54,840 nt of DNA, taken from assembly GCF_000520595.1 (NCBI RefSeq), contig NZ_KI915019.1, forward strand, positions 35,197 to 90,036, read 5' to 3'. The DNA is from Arthrobacter sp. H5. Lineage in GTDB: Bacteria > Actinomycetota > Actinomycetes > Actinomycetales > Micrococcaceae. How positions within the stretch are numbered: the first letter of the stretch is position 1; every line of letters starts with the position of its first letter. Under the pieces are notes generated by a model. That model searched no databases. It saw only the letters and a program-made list of their open reading frames with translations, and had not been told where the DNA came from. Positions 8,433 to 17,575 of the stretch are shown in pieces. The position numbers and the translations under genes are program-made.

Positions 8433-8700
8433 TCACCGTTGGCGGTTCCGGTACGACGACGGCGCCGCCCCCGTCCATGCCTCCGCGGCGTAGTTGCTGT
8501 CTACCGAGGTCTGGGCCGGTTGCCGCAGCTGCTCCAGCGTGTGCGGGCTCGGCGGCAGTCCAGAAAAACTGGTGCGCTTGATCTGCTCCAGGTTGTAACC
8601 GCGTTGCACCAGGAAATGCAGACCCGGGTCGGCAGGGGGAAGCTCGCCAAATCCCGTCGGGGACTTGAGCCATGGTCCGCCTGCGCCAGTCCGGTGTTCA
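8433..8700 (-). pseudogene. Remnant of a GNAT-family N-acetyltransferase gene
   Basis: This 315-bp gap has no intact gene, but one minus-strand frame reads protein-like sequence: LKSPTGFGELPPADPGLHF, then LVQRGYNLEQIKRTSFSGLP, ending in YRNRQR and a stop at 8433-8435. This resembles the middle of a GNAT acetyltransferase family common in Arthrobacter, where a PTGFG...FLxxRGYxLEQ block is typical. The N-terminal acetyl-CoA-binding half is missing or out of frame, and the usual C-terminal half is absent. The assignment is by recalled family pattern, not by alignment. Confidence 0.5.
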
Positions 8701-8738
8701 ACACAAGCTGTGCACGGTTGTGAGTCGTGAACACTTGA

Positions 8739-10184
8739 TCAGACGGATGTTGATGCGGTTGTAGCGCCGAGGCGTTGTGCTTCGCGGACGACAGCTGCAA
8801 CCAGCTCCGCTGATCCGGCCAGGTCAGGGGCCAGATGAGCGACTACAGCAGCGGCATTGTCCCGCGAAAGCGCGGTTTGGTCTTCCGTTTCCGGAACAAG
8901 GGTGACGGCTCCCGGGTCTTGAAAGGTGATCTTCGGACTTCCAAGGCAAAGAAGCCAGGCGGCGATGAGTCCCACCTCGCCGCTGCCCGCATCCAGGCCT
9001 AGAGCCAGGCGCCTGCGGATGACTGGAATCGTGCGCATCCTGAGCTTGATACTGCCGTCCGCCGCTATCTGTGTGAGCTGATGCCTAATCCGCGGATTGC
9101 GGAACCGTGTCCGCAGGTCCTGCAGTGCTGTGTCGGTCTCCTCTTCAGAAAAAGGCAGGACGGCGCGTGCGTCGGACCACAACCGCTCCAGCAGGTCTAC
9201 ACACCAAGTGTCCTTCATGGTGTCTGCGATGGTTTCGTGGCCGCGAAGCAACCCGGAATAGGCAAGCAGGGAATGCCCGGCGTTGAGCAGCCACAGTTTG
9301 CGTTCCTCGAAGGGCGCTATATCGTCCACAAAGCGGGCACCGGCGAGTTCCCAATCCGGTCGGCCGGCGGGGAAATCACCGGCAATCACCCAGACAGTGA
9401 ATGGCTCTGCGACCACAGGTGCTTGGTCCCTGAGTCCGGTGAGATCGGAAGCAGACAACAGGTCCGATTCGGTGGAGGCGGGCGTGATGCGGTCCACCAT
9501 GGTGGAGACGAAGGAGACATTGGCATCGATCCAGCCCGCAAGGTCAGTTTCCACAGCCATCGCCAGCTGCAGCACCACCGTGCGGGTGACCTCCCCGTTA
9601 TGGCTCAGGTTGTCACAACTGACGACGGCGAGGGCTCCGGATCCTGCGTTCCGGCGGGCACGCAGTCCATCCACGAGCCGCCCAGGAGCAGTGCGCGCGG
9701 TCTCCATTGCGGAAGACGACCGCAGGAAGCGAATGTCACCGTCTATGTCGACGTTTCCGTAGTCGAGCCCCATGGTGGCGTGATGGTGATAGCCGGCCTC
9801 AGTAACGGTCAGTGTGATGACGGCGGTTTCCGATGCTGACACCAGCTGGCGCCACCGGGGTCCGTCGTCGCCGTCCACGGCTTCGACAATCGACGTGATG
9901 ATCCGTGCCTTATCGCTGTCCTTATCGCGGACCAGCAGCGTGTAAAGACCATCCTGTTCCGCCAGTACCTCGGCGGCGCGAGGGCTGCGGCCGGTAAACG
10001 CGGCAATTCCCCACTGGCCGCCGTCCGGAATCGTGCCGGGAGCCGCAGTGAGTTCGTTGGCCCGGTGTGTGTACCATGCCTGATGTGCCCGGTGAAAGGC
10101 TCCGAGTCCCAGATGGACCATGCGGATGGGAGGTCTTTCACCGGGCACAGAGCTGTTGCTCAGCCTCTCCATGTCAACCGGCAT
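8739..10184 (-). CDS. uxuB: Fructuronate/mannonate oxidoreductase (mannitol dehydrogenase family)
   Basis: The 481-residue NAD-dependent enzyme is predicted to reduce D-fructuronate to D-mannonate. The Rossmann start VHLGLGAFHRAHQ is at 23-35. Further family motifs are VSCDNL (188-193), DRITP (231-235), EPFTVWVI (260-267) and the catalytic lysine motif KLWLLNAGHS (296-305). UxaC and ManD encoded on the other arm of this locus make and use its substrate and product, so fructuronate reduction is the best specificity. Tagaturonate reductase (UxaB) remains possible. The start overlaps the end of the upstream epimerase gene by 11 bp, and it is the last gene of the minus-strand operon. Confidence 0.88.
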   Translation of the reverse strand: MPVDMERLSNSSVPGERPPIRMVHLGLGAFHRAHQAWYTHRANELTAAPGTIPDGGQWGIAAFTGRSPRAAEVLAEQDGLYTLLVRDKDSDKARIITSIVEAVDGDDGPRWRQLVSASETAVITLTVTEAGYHHHATMGLDYGNVDIDGDIRFLRSSSAMETARTAPGRLVDGLRARRNAGSGALAVVSCDNLSHNGEVTRTVVLQLAMAVETDLAGWIDANVSFVSTMVDRITPASTESDLLSASDLTGLRDQAPVVAEPFTVWVIAGDFPAGRPDWELAGARFVDDIAPFEERKLWLLNAGHSLLAYSGLLRGHETIADTMKDTWCVDLLERLWSDARAVLPFSEEETDTALQDLRTRFRNPRIRHQLTQIAADGSIKLRMRTIPVIRRRLALGLDAGSGEVGLIAAWLLCLGSPKITFQDPGAVTLVPETEDQTALSRDNAAAVVAHLAPDLAGSAELVAAVVREAQRLGATTASTSV

Positions 10185-11052
10185 TCGCCGAGGATGACAC
10201 CGGAGAGAGGCTGGCCAGCACTGTCTTCACATAAGCAAGGTTCTCCCGTGTCCGTCGTTCCAGCGGGACGTCCGTCGAGAAGTCCTCGACCGTGACCCAG
10301 CCGTCATACCCATGATTCAGGAGAGCGCCAAAGTACTCCCTCACATCCCCCTGCCCCCCGGCCAGAGAAGCCCATTCATGGCTCCAGATGGTCGACCCGT
10401 TGCTGTCTTGGTTTGCGGAAGGCTTCCAGACAGCGTTCTTCACATGAATGTGCGCAAGATACGGACCCAGCATCTGAAAGGCCGAAAGGTGATCCTCATG
10501 ACCCTCGATCAACAGATTTCCCAGGTCATGGATTACCCCGACATACCGCGGATCGAGTCCCTCAAGGAGTCGGACGGCAGAGGAAGCGGACGCCGTCACC
10601 GTTCGGTGATGCAGTTCGACAAGGGCCTTCACTCCATGGTGTGAGGCGCGGTCCGCCACCCATTTGAAGTCTTCCCGACAGGCGCGGAACAGCTCGGCGT
10701 AATTGCCGTCGCCGAGCGGAAGAGTCGTGACACGCACCTGATCCGCTCCTAGAGCCGCGGTGGCAGCCAACATGCGTTCGACGTCGTCGTGGTTGTCGCA
10801 GCGTGCGTAACCACCTATTCCCGAGAACTCAAGCCCCGCTTCCGCCGTGAGCCGGGCAATATCCCCGAGATTGGCTTCCAACCCGGTGAGCGGCCACGTG
10901 GAACGGTTCCCGGCCCAAAAGCCGGGCGGATCAGCAGGAGCCTGGTCGGTAATGCGCCACTCGACGCCGTCCCAACCCTGTTCGGCAAGGTGGGCTGCCG
11001 CCTCCTGAGGCGTCCACTCAGGCGTCGATGCGGTAAATACTGAAAATTTCAC
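10174..11052 (-). CDS. TIM-barrel sugar (phosphate) isomerase/epimerase
   Basis: The 292-residue xylose-isomerase-like barrel has the expected order of strand-end metal ligands: VELHH, VIHDLGN, HIHVKN and WVTVEDFS. Such proteins epimerise or isomerise sugars, and some act in the oxidation-elimination route that cleaves glycosides through a 3-keto intermediate. The partner gene upstream is a Gfo/Idh/MocA oxidoreductase with a 4-bp overlap, which is the pairing seen in such routes. The exact substrate is unknown. It is cytoplasmic and has no signal sequence. A second, only distantly similar barrel is encoded at 12215-13051. Confidence 0.85.
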   Translation of the reverse strand: MKFSVFTASTPEWTPQEAAAHLAEQGWDGVEWRITDQAPADPPGFWAGNRSTWPLTGLEANLGDIARLTAEAGLEFSGIGGYARCDNHDDVERMLAATAALGADQVRVTTLPLGDGNYAELFRACREDFKWVADRASHHGVKALVELHHRTVTASASSAVRLLEGLDPRYVGVIHDLGNLLIEGHEDHLSAFQMLGPYLAHIHVKNAVWKPSANQDSNGSTIWSHEWASLAGGQGDVREYFGALLNHGYDGWVTVEDFSTDVPLERRTRENLAYVKTVLASLSPVSSSANAG

Positions 11053-12218
11053 GATGTGCCTCCCATAGCGACAAGTTGGTGGTCGTGGTTTCCGGCGAGA
11101 ACGTCGTCAAATTTCACTGGTGCTCCCAGCGCCGCCGAAATGTAAAGAGCGCGCACCGTGGCCAGCGCCATGACGGCGTCCCCGACAGTCACGCCCGGCT
11201 GGCGTCCTTCGGCGATGGCTTCGAGGATGTCCTTGTACTGGCGGGTGTGGCCGTTGGAATCAACCGTGGGGTCCTGTGCGGGGAAGTTGGCTCCCGCATC
11301 ACCGAGTTCTGCCTGTGCCTGGTTGCCGCGCAGATTCAATCCCATGTCGGAGCGTTCCCTGCTGGCGTCCAACGCATGGAAGTATGTCAACTCATCATTG
11401 TCGATGACCGCTGAACCTTCCGAGCCATGGACTTGGACACGGACCGTGAGCCCCGGATAGGCGGCGGTCGTGGCATGGACCACGCCCAGCGCACCGGATG
11501 CGAAACGGATGGTCGCCACTGCGGTGTCTTCGACCTCCATCCGCTCATGGGCCAGCAGGGCGGTGTGGGCATGAATCTCGACAGGTCTGCCCAGGAACCA
11601 GATGAGGAGATCGACCGTGTGCACTCCCTGGTTCATCACGGCACCGCCGCCATCCAGGTCCCAGGTTCCGCGCCATTCGCCGGAGTCGTAGTAGCGCTGG
11701 CTGCGCCACCAGGCCACCGAAGCAACGCCGCTGGTGAGCCGGCCAAAACGTCCATCCTGTACCGCTCTGGCCACTGCAAGGCTGGAGGGGTCAAACCGGT
11801 GCTGGCTGATGACCGAGACCACGAGCCCCGCGTCCTTGGCCCGGTCTGCAGCGGCGGCGATGGTGCGCGCACGCGCGAGGTCAACGTCGAGTGGCTTTTC
11901 GATCACCACGTGCTTGCCGGCGGCGATTGCCTCCTCCGCAACGGGGGCGTGGAGACCGCTCGGTGTGCACACAGCCACTAGATCGGCGTCCTGCGCAGCC
12001 AAAGCCTCTTTGAGTGTGGTGAAGACGGCCGGCCGCGGCCGGTTCCACTCCCGTTCCAGTTTGTCTGCGATTGCAACGGCGGCACCGTGCACAGCGTCCA
12101 CCACAGCCACTACCTCCGCGCCCCGCAGCGATGCCAGGACTTCCGCGTGCTGGCGCCCAATGACGCCGCAACCCACTATGACGGCCCGCTGTATCGTGTT
12201 GGCTTCAGCAGTGCTCAT
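11049..12218 (-). CDS. Gfo/Idh/MocA-family sugar oxidoreductase
   Basis: The 389-residue NAD(P)-dependent oxidoreductase has a Rossmann motif VIVGCGVIGRQHAEVL near residue 14, the nucleotide-binding VIEKPLDVD motif near 105-113 and the family's MNQGVHTVDLLIWFLG block. It oxidises or reduces a sugar, sugar acid or glycoside hydroxyl; the family is too broad for the substrate to be named. It overlaps both neighbouring epimerase genes by 4 bp, so the three are almost certainly made together. Placed in a uronate regulon without a glycosidase, it is a candidate for the first oxidation of an imported glucuronide. Confidence 0.88.
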   Translation of the reverse strand: MSTAEANTIQRAVIVGCGVIGRQHAEVLASLRGAEVVAVVDAVHGAAVAIADKLEREWNRPRPAVFTTLKEALAAQDADLVAVCTPSGLHAPVAEEAIAAGKHVVIEKPLDVDLARARTIAAAADRAKDAGLVVSVISQHRFDPSSLAVARAVQDGRFGRLTSGVASVAWWRSQRYYDSGEWRGTWDLDGGGAVMNQGVHTVDLLIWFLGRPVEIHAHTALLAHERMEVEDTAVATIRFASGALGVVHATTAAYPGLTVRVQVHGSEGSAVIDNDELTYFHALDASRERSDMGLNLRGNQAQAELGDAGANFPAQDPTVDSNGHTRQYKDILEAIAEGRQPGVTVGDAVMALATVRALYISAALGAPVKFDDVLAGNHDHQLVAMGGTS

Positions 12219-13051
12219 GCCGTGGTGACTCCTGCCTTGTCGGTTACACGTGCAAAGGCGCGCGCCGCCACGCCAAACGCGGCAGGACCTGAGAAACCAC
12301 CCAGTCCAAAGGCCCCGGTCAGGTGGGGTTCAAGTGATGCGAAGCCCACGTAGCCGTCGTCGCGCAATGCCTCAACGGTCAGTTGGAGATCGCCGTCGCC
12401 TTCCCCGGCCGGGGTGACCGCAGAGGTGGCCGCCAGGGCGTCCTTCACCTGGAGATACTCGAGGTGCGGCCGGAGCTTGGCATAGCCTTCCTCGAAAGGT
12501 TTGACGCCTACCTGGACAAAGTTGGCGGAGTCCCAGGCTACTTTCAATGCGGGTGATCCGACCGATTCAATGATGTCCAACACCCGATCGGGGGTATCCC
12601 CGTAGATGTCTTTCTCGTTTTCGTGGAGGAGCACCACCCCCTCGCGTTCCGCGACATCTGCCAAGGCACGCATCCTGGTGATCACTGCATCACGCACCGA
12701 CTCCGGTGGGGCCTCACCGTAGTAAAAGGAGAAGATCCGAATGTAGGTGGAATTCAGAGCGCGGGCCGCGTGGACCGCCCGCGCGAGGCGCTCCACTTCA
12801 TGTTCCACGGGCAGGCCGACATCCACCTTGCCGATGGGGGAGGCGATCGCCGAAACTCTGATTTCCTTATCGGCGAACAGAGCAGCCAGCCGCGCCAGTT
12901 GGGTGTCATCCATCTCGACGATGTTGACTCCCCAGGCGCTCCGAACCTCGATATGGTTTGCGCCAAGTGCCTGCAGCACTGCCACTTGAACGGCCGGATC
13001 GTCATCGATTTCGTCGCCGAAGCCGGATAGTTTCCAGGTGGTTTGCGTCAT
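12215..13051 (-). CDS. TIM-barrel sugar (phosphate) isomerase/epimerase, second copy
   Basis: The 278-residue AP-endonuclease/xylose-isomerase-type barrel carries putative metal ligands in LHENE, VAWDSAN, YLQVKD and SLEPH. It starts at the base where the permease gene stops (shared TA) and overlaps the oxidoreductase gene downstream by 4 bp. It differs clearly in sequence from the barrel at 10174-11052, so this is not a recent duplication. The two probably carry out successive steps. It is cytoplasmic and its substrate is unknown. The context suggests a keto-sugar or keto-glycoside intermediate in uronate release. Confidence 0.85.
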   Translation of the reverse strand: MTQTTWKLSGFGDEIDDDPAVQVAVLQALGANHIEVRSAWGVNIVEMDDTQLARLAALFADKEIRVSAIASPIGKVDVGLPVEHEVERLARAVHAARALNSTYIRIFSFYYGEAPPESVRDAVITRMRALADVAEREGVVLLHENEKDIYGDTPDRVLDIIESVGSPALKVAWDSANFVQVGVKPFEEGYAKLRPHLEYLQVKDALAATSAVTPAGEGDGDLQLTVEALRDDGYVGFASLEPHLTGAFGLGGFSGPAAFGVAARAFARVTDKAGVTTA

Positions 13052-13983
13052 TATTTAACTCCTCCTGCGGTAAGGCCACCAACAAGGTAGCGCTGGAAAA
13101 TCAGGTAAAGAATCACCACGGGTGCGGCGCAGACCAGGGCGGCCGCCATCATCTGCCCATAGGGAGGTACTGCGCCGCCTTCGGTGGCCGCACCGAAGAT
13201 TTGCAGTGCGACGGCGGCGGTCTGGGTATCCGGGCGGGTGATTACCGAGGCGAACAAAACGTCATTCCATCCCAACAGGAACGCGAAGATGCCGGAGACC
13301 ACGATGCCCGGCCAACTCAGCGGAATGATGATCCTGAACAGGATTCCCATACTTGAGGCTCCGTCAATTCGCGCGGCCTCTTCGAGTTCCTTGGGCAGCC
13401 CGCGAAGATACGTCACCATGACCCAGGTCGAGAAGGGCAGGGCAAAGGTCAGGTAGGTGAGGAACAACCCCCAATGGGTGCCGATAATCGTTACGCCGAG
13501 ATATGTTGCCGCTGAAGAAAAGAGCACAAATACGGGGAGAACCATGAGGGTCCCGGGGATGCTCTGCATTGCGAGCAGTCCCCGGAGGATGCCGAGTCGC
13601 CCCTTGAACGTGAATCGCACCAGCACATAGGCAGTGGAGACGGACAGCGTGGCGCAGACAACCGCCGTCGTTCCGGCCACCAGCAGGCTGTTGGCAAGGC
13701 CATTGCCCAGCCGGACAGTGGTCCAGATCTTTGAGTAGTTCTCAGCGGTGAAAGTGCTGGGTATCAGCTCGCCGTTGGCAACGCCGACGTCCGTGTTCAG
13801 TGATGCGAGGACGATATACAGCATCGGAATGAGGACAATGGCACATAGGAATGCAGTCACAGAAATCAGCAGCGACCGGGGCAACAACCGAGTCACCTCG
13901 GTGTTCCTGCTGTTACCGTTCCGCCGCGGCCTGATAACACTGTCTTTGCTGGCCGCTGGGGTCAGGTCAAGGGGGGCGCTCAT
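13051..13983 (-). CDS. Carbohydrate ABC transporter permease (MalG type)
   Basis: The 310-residue inner-membrane permease has a basic cytoplasmic tail of about 30 residues, six membrane segments and the EAA loop EEAARIDGASSMGILFRIII near residue 205. It is the second permease of the importer encoded with 13980-14963 and 14969-16333. The start overlaps the first permease by 4 bp and the stop touches the epimerase start, so membrane and catabolic genes form one transcription unit. No ATPase gene is in the locus; a shared ATPase is inferred. The likely cargo is a glucuronide or aldobiuronic oligosaccharide, judged only from the neighbouring uronate enzymes. Confidence 0.92.
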   Translation of the reverse strand: MSAPLDLTPAASKDSVIRPRRNGNSRNTEVTRLLPRSLLISVTAFLCAIVLIPMLYIVLASLNTDVGVANGELIPSTFTAENYSKIWTTVRLGNGLANSLLVAGTTAVVCATLSVSTAYVLVRFTFKGRLGILRGLLAMQSIPGTLMVLPVFVLFSSAATYLGVTIIGTHWGLFLTYLTFALPFSTWVMVTYLRGLPKELEEAARIDGASSMGILFRIIIPLSWPGIVVSGIFAFLLGWNDVLFASVITRPDTQTAAVALQIFGAATEGGAVPPYGQMMAAALVCAAPVVILYLIFQRYLVGGLTAGGVK

Positions 13984-14963
13984 TTCTTTCCTCCCGGGTC
14001 ATCGGTGGTGTCGAGCTTCACTGCCCGCAAATAGATGAACAGCGGTATGGCCACGAGCACCAGGGAGACGAAGGCCATCGCCGCGCTCAACCCAAATCGG
14101 AAGCTCTGGAAGCTGGTCACATAGGTCAGGAACGGCAACACGGCAACATCGGCTGGTGCCGGAACACCAAACAGCACGAACGGCAGCGTGAAGTTGTTGA
14201 TGTGGTGCAGGATCGACAACAGGAATGCCAAGGACAGCGGACCCTTCAAATAGGGGAAGATGACGTAGCGGAGTTTGTTCCACCACAGTGCCCCGTCAAT
14301 CGCCGATGCCTCATGGACCTCGTGGTCAACCGCCTGCAGCCCGGATAGTGCCAACAGGTAGATGAACGGCCAGGACGCCCAGATTTGCACCAGCACCAGC
14401 GTCGCGTAGCTCTGTGGGCCATTCAGCCAGAGCCCGCCGTCGATACCCACTTGGGCCAGGGTCGTGTTGATGACACCGTCCGGCTGGAACATGGTCCGCC
14501 AGACCGACGCCACCACAAAGGAGGGGAGTACGTACGGGATCAGGAAAATGGACCGCACCAGACCGCGTCCGCGGAACTTGTTTTGAGTCACGACGGCGGC
14601 GGCCACTCCCAGCGGAATGGTCACGATCGTGGCGATCAGTGAGTAGGAGACGCTCAGCCACACCGAATACAGCAACGGAGATGCGGTAAGCGCTTCGATG
14701 TAGTTGTCGAGACCGATGAATGGTGCCGAAAGCCAGTCCCGAAGCGTGTATTGGTCAAGGTCGATCAGGGAGATGAAGATCCCGATGAGTGCCGGAAGGA
14801 CAATGACCAGCACCATGAGCAGCCCACCAGGTGTGAGCAGCCACAGCGGCCGGTTGCGCTCCGTTACTCCCTTGCGCCGTCGTTCACGGCCCCGGTCCGT
14901 TCCCGGGGCCGCCCTGGGGGCCTTATTGTCGGCCGTCCGGGACTTGTGGGGTGTGAGTGTCAT
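13980..14963 (-). CDS. Sugar ABC transporter permease (MalF type)
   Basis: The 327-residue permease opens with a strongly basic cytoplasmic tail (residues 1-38) followed by six predicted membrane helices. The coupling loop HEASAIDGALWWNKLRYVIF lies around 240. It pairs with the MalG-type protein encoded by the next gene, with which it overlaps by 4 bp. It begins 5 bp after the binding-protein stop. CUT1-type importers use this arrangement to take up oligosaccharides or glycosides. Confidence 0.92.
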   Translation of the reverse strand: MTLTPHKSRTADNKAPRAAPGTDRGRERRRKGVTERNRPLWLLTPGGLLMVLVIVLPALIGIFISLIDLDQYTLRDWLSAPFIGLDNYIEALTASPLLYSVWLSVSYSLIATIVTIPLGVAAAVVTQNKFRGRGLVRSIFLIPYVLPSFVVASVWRTMFQPDGVINTTLAQVGIDGGLWLNGPQSYATLVLVQIWASWPFIYLLALSGLQAVDHEVHEASAIDGALWWNKLRYVIFPYLKGPLSLAFLLSILHHINNFTLPFVLFGVPAPADVAVLPFLTYVTSFQSFRFGLSAAMAFVSLVLVAIPLFIYLRAVKLDTTDDPGGKK

Positions 14964-14968
14964 GGCAG

Positions 14969-16333
14969 CTAGTCCTTGACCCGGTCAAGTGATTCCTGGG
15001 CCGCGTTCTGGGCGTCCTGTATACGTGCTTCCAGTTCGTTCTTGGGCACGTTGCCCTCCGAGAGCCCTGGAACCGACTGGACCACTACGTTTGTGAGTGC
15101 AAGCTGGATGTCGCTCCAGGCACCAGTAAATGGAGTGCCTACCGACTTGGACGCGGATTCTAGGATGGGTGCGAGCTCGGGGTATTTGGCTTCAAGTTCG
15201 GCGCTCGCTTCAGCATTCGTAGGGAGCTGCCCGAAAAGTTCGTAATATTCGATCTGGGTGTCCTTGTCGGTCAACAGTTTGACGAATTCAAAGGCAAGGG
15301 GTTTTTGCTGCGAGTAATCCGCAACCACCAGATTGTCTCCGGAGAGGATGCTGGCGGCCTCAACGCCGTCTGCTGGCCGTTCCGTTGCGCCCGGCGGGAT
15401 GGTAGGCATGAGCGCATACTCATACTTGCCGGCCACCGCCGAGTCCTCCAGAGTGGGCAGCGACGAGGAGGTGGTCATAAGCATGTATGCGGAGTTACCC
15501 GCGGCGAACTCCGCGAGTGCCTGTGGGTTGGTCCATCCCACTGCTGCCGGATCAACCACTTTGTCCTCTGTTAGCCAGCCGAAGTAGGTCTGGTATGCCT
15601 CAAGCACCGAGGGATCGTCAAGAGTGGCTGTCTTCTCCTCCACCAGCGGGTTGCCCGCCTGCGCCGACATTCCCCAGACGTACTTCCACGGGTCGTAGTT
15701 GTCACCATAGGCGACGCTGAGTCCATAAACGCCGTCTCCGGTCAGCTGCTTTGCCTGCTCGCGGAGTTCATCCCAGCTGGTCGCCGGTTCCTCGATGCCA
15801 GCGGCGGCCAACAGCTCTGTGTTGTACGCAAGGACAAAGGGACGGCTGACAAATGGAATGCCCACCTGGTTCTCGTCATCGGGGCCGGATATACCCAGGG
15901 ATGACGGAACAAAACGGTCCTTTCCTCCCACCGAAGCCCACTCCTCTTCCTGGAGCGGGACAAATGCCTGGGTTGCGTACGCTGTAGGGGTGAACGTGGT
16001 GCCAAGGCTGTAAACGTCGGGGCCCTGCCCGGAGACCACCGAGGTCTGGATCTTCGTCAGCTCCTCATTGGCACTGGCGTAGGTTTCCCACTCGATGTCC
16101 GCGCCCGTTTGCTCTTTGAACTTTGCTGCGATGTCCGTTTGCCACTGTTGGCGTTCCTCCGGGTATTGGTTGTCCACACCCATCAGGACGTTCAGGGTTT
16201 TGCCCTCCCCGTCGACGGGTCCTCCCGCTTCTCCGCCGGTTCCGCCGCACGCGGCCAGCGCCAGTGCTGTAGCCGTTATACCTACGATCACGCTAAGTTT
16301 CCGGGATGTGCTCCGAGACTTTTCAGTGCGCAT
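14969..16333 (-). CDS. Extracellular solute-binding lipoprotein of sugar ABC importer
   Basis: The 454-residue precursor has a lipoprotein signal: basic n-region, hydrophobic core and the lipobox LALAACGG, after which the cysteine would be lipidated and the protein held on the outer face of the membrane. The body has family-1 binding-protein features (LNVLMGVDNQYP, VVSGQGPDVYSLGTTFTPTA). I start at the ATG at 16333, because AGGAGG lies just upstream; the frame extends nine more codons. It is the first gene of the minus arm of the uronate locus, facing the LacI regulator across a 201-bp intergenic stretch with a LacI-type operator. Confidence 0.93.
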   Translation of the reverse strand: MRTEKSRSTSRKLSVIVGITATALALAACGGTGGEAGGPVDGEGKTLNVLMGVDNQYPEERQQWQTDIAAKFKEQTGADIEWETYASANEELTKIQTSVVSGQGPDVYSLGTTFTPTAYATQAFVPLQEEEWASVGGKDRFVPSSLGISGPDDENQVGIPFVSRPFVLAYNTELLAAAGIEEPATSWDELREQAKQLTGDGVYGLSVAYGDNYDPWKYVWGMSAQAGNPLVEEKTATLDDPSVLEAYQTYFGWLTEDKVVDPAAVGWTNPQALAEFAAGNSAYMLMTTSSSLPTLEDSAVAGKYEYALMPTIPPGATERPADGVEAASILSGDNLVVADYSQQKPLAFEFVKLLTDKDTQIEYYELFGQLPTNAEASAELEAKYPELAPILESASKSVGTPFTGAWSDIQLALTNVVVQSVPGLSEGNVPKNELEARIQDAQNAAQESLDRVKD

Positions 16334-16431
16334 TGGTTGTCCTCCTGCTTTCGGCCGCATCCTTGCGGCGGGTGATGATCATCACTTTCGAATGGTGGAT
16401 AAGACCGACACTAGAACTGATGGAGACTGAA

Positions 16432-16445
16432 TGCAACCGTTTGCC
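16432..16445. promoter_or_regulatory. Predicted LacI-family operator
   Basis: TGCAACCGTTTGCC fits the LacI/CcpA-type consensus TGNAANCGNTNNC with the central CG step. It lies between the divergent binding-protein and LacI genes, the natural place for control of both arms. A second TTGCCAA repeats 10 bp further on. No other intergenic copy was found in the locus. Confidence 0.6.
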
Positions 16446-16534
16446 AAAAATTGCCAAGCATGTTTATCTAGGCATCTAAGAGCCCAATCGCCGGGCCGGT
16501 CAACAGCCGAAGCAAATGGAAGCAGCGTGGACAT

Positions 16535-17572
16535 ATGCCAAAATCGTCACAGCTCCGGCCAGACCGCCCTGCGACTATCAACGACGTCGCTGAACGCTCC
16601 GGTGTGGCGGCCTCCACAGTGTCACGCGCTCTTTCAAACCCGGGGCGGGTTAGTCAGCACACGAGGCTGCGCATCGAGCAAGCCGCGGCGGAACTCAACT
16701 ATGTACCAAGTTCCCAGGCCCGTGCACTCAGTTCAGGTAAGACCGGCGCGGTGGCGTTGCTGGTGCCGGACATTACCAACCCCTTCTACTTTGGCATCAT
16801 TCGCGGGACACAACTCCAGCTCAAGGCCGCTGGGTACACCCAACTTCTGGTGGATACCGAGGAGTCGGAAGACGTGGAAGCCAGCGCTCTCGAATCGCTC
16901 CGGCGGACCGCGGATGGCGTGATCCTGGCCGCCGCCCGTCTTGATGATGAGGCCTTGGTTCAGGCTGCTCGACACACTCCGCTGGTGACTATAAACCGCA
17001 GTGTCCCAGGCATTCCCACAGTGCACATCGATACTCCTGGAGCTATTGGCCAGGCACTGAACCATCTGGTGTCCCTGGGACACACCACCGTCGCTTATGT
17101 CAGTGGGCCCGCAACGTCCTGGTCCAATGCGCGGAGGTGGACCGCATTCAACGACGACGCAAAGGGGCTCGGCATCAAGGTCATCCGAATTGGTCCGTTT
17201 GCCCCGAAAACAACGTCGGGAGCCGCTGCTGCTGATGCGACCGTGCACAGCGGGGCAACCGCCTGCGTGGTCTTCAATGACCTGATCGCGATTGGCATGT
17301 TGCAGCGGCTCAGGGAGAGGGGCATTCGGGTGCCGGATGAACTGAGCATCGTGGGGTGCGATGACATCTTCGGCGCCGACTTCTGCAACCCGCCGCTCAC
17401 CACCTTGACGTCCCCGATTGAACAGGCTGGACGCGTTGCAACAACTATGTTGCTCGAGCGCATTAAGGCCCCGCTCAGCGCGTCATTCCGAAAGCTGGCG
17501 AGCCTGCCAACTCATTTGACGATCCGAAACTCAACCGGCACTGCGCCGACACCTGCGAAGACAAAGGACTGA
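16535..17572 (+). CDS. LacI-family transcriptional regulator
   Basis: The 345-residue repressor has an N-terminal helix-turn-helix (TINDVAERSGVAASTVSRAL, residues 14-33), the hinge helix SSQARALSSG near 60-68 and a periplasmic-binding-like effector domain ending with the STxxP-like segment LTTLTSPIEQAGR. It probably senses an intermediate of uronate breakdown and represses both arms of the locus, including itself. uxaC starts 3 bp after its stop, so the regulator, uxaC, manD and gntK are probably one transcript. The ribosome binding site is weak (GGAAG). The effector cannot be predicted. Confidence 0.92.
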   Translation: MPKSSQLRPDRPATINDVAERSGVAASTVSRALSNPGRVSQHTRLRIEQAAAELNYVPSSQARALSSGKTGAVALLVPDITNPFYFGIIRGTQLQLKAAGYTQLLVDTEESEDVEASALESLRRTADGVILAAARLDDEALVQAARHTPLVTINRSVPGIPTVHIDTPGAIGQALNHLVSLGHTTVAYVSGPATSWSNARRWTAFNDDAKGLGIKVIRIGPFAPKTTSGAAAADATVHSGATACVVFNDLIAIGMLQRLRERGIRVPDELSIVGCDDIFGADFCNPPLTTLTSPIEQAGRVATTMLLERIKAPLSASFRKLASLPTHLTIRNSTGTAPTPAKTKD

Positions 17573-17575
17573 CTT

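Noticed and set aside
8398-8673. A 91-residue minus-strand open frame in the gap after the PIG-L gene
   Set aside because: It is open but patternless. The GNAT-like sequence is in a different frame of the same strand.
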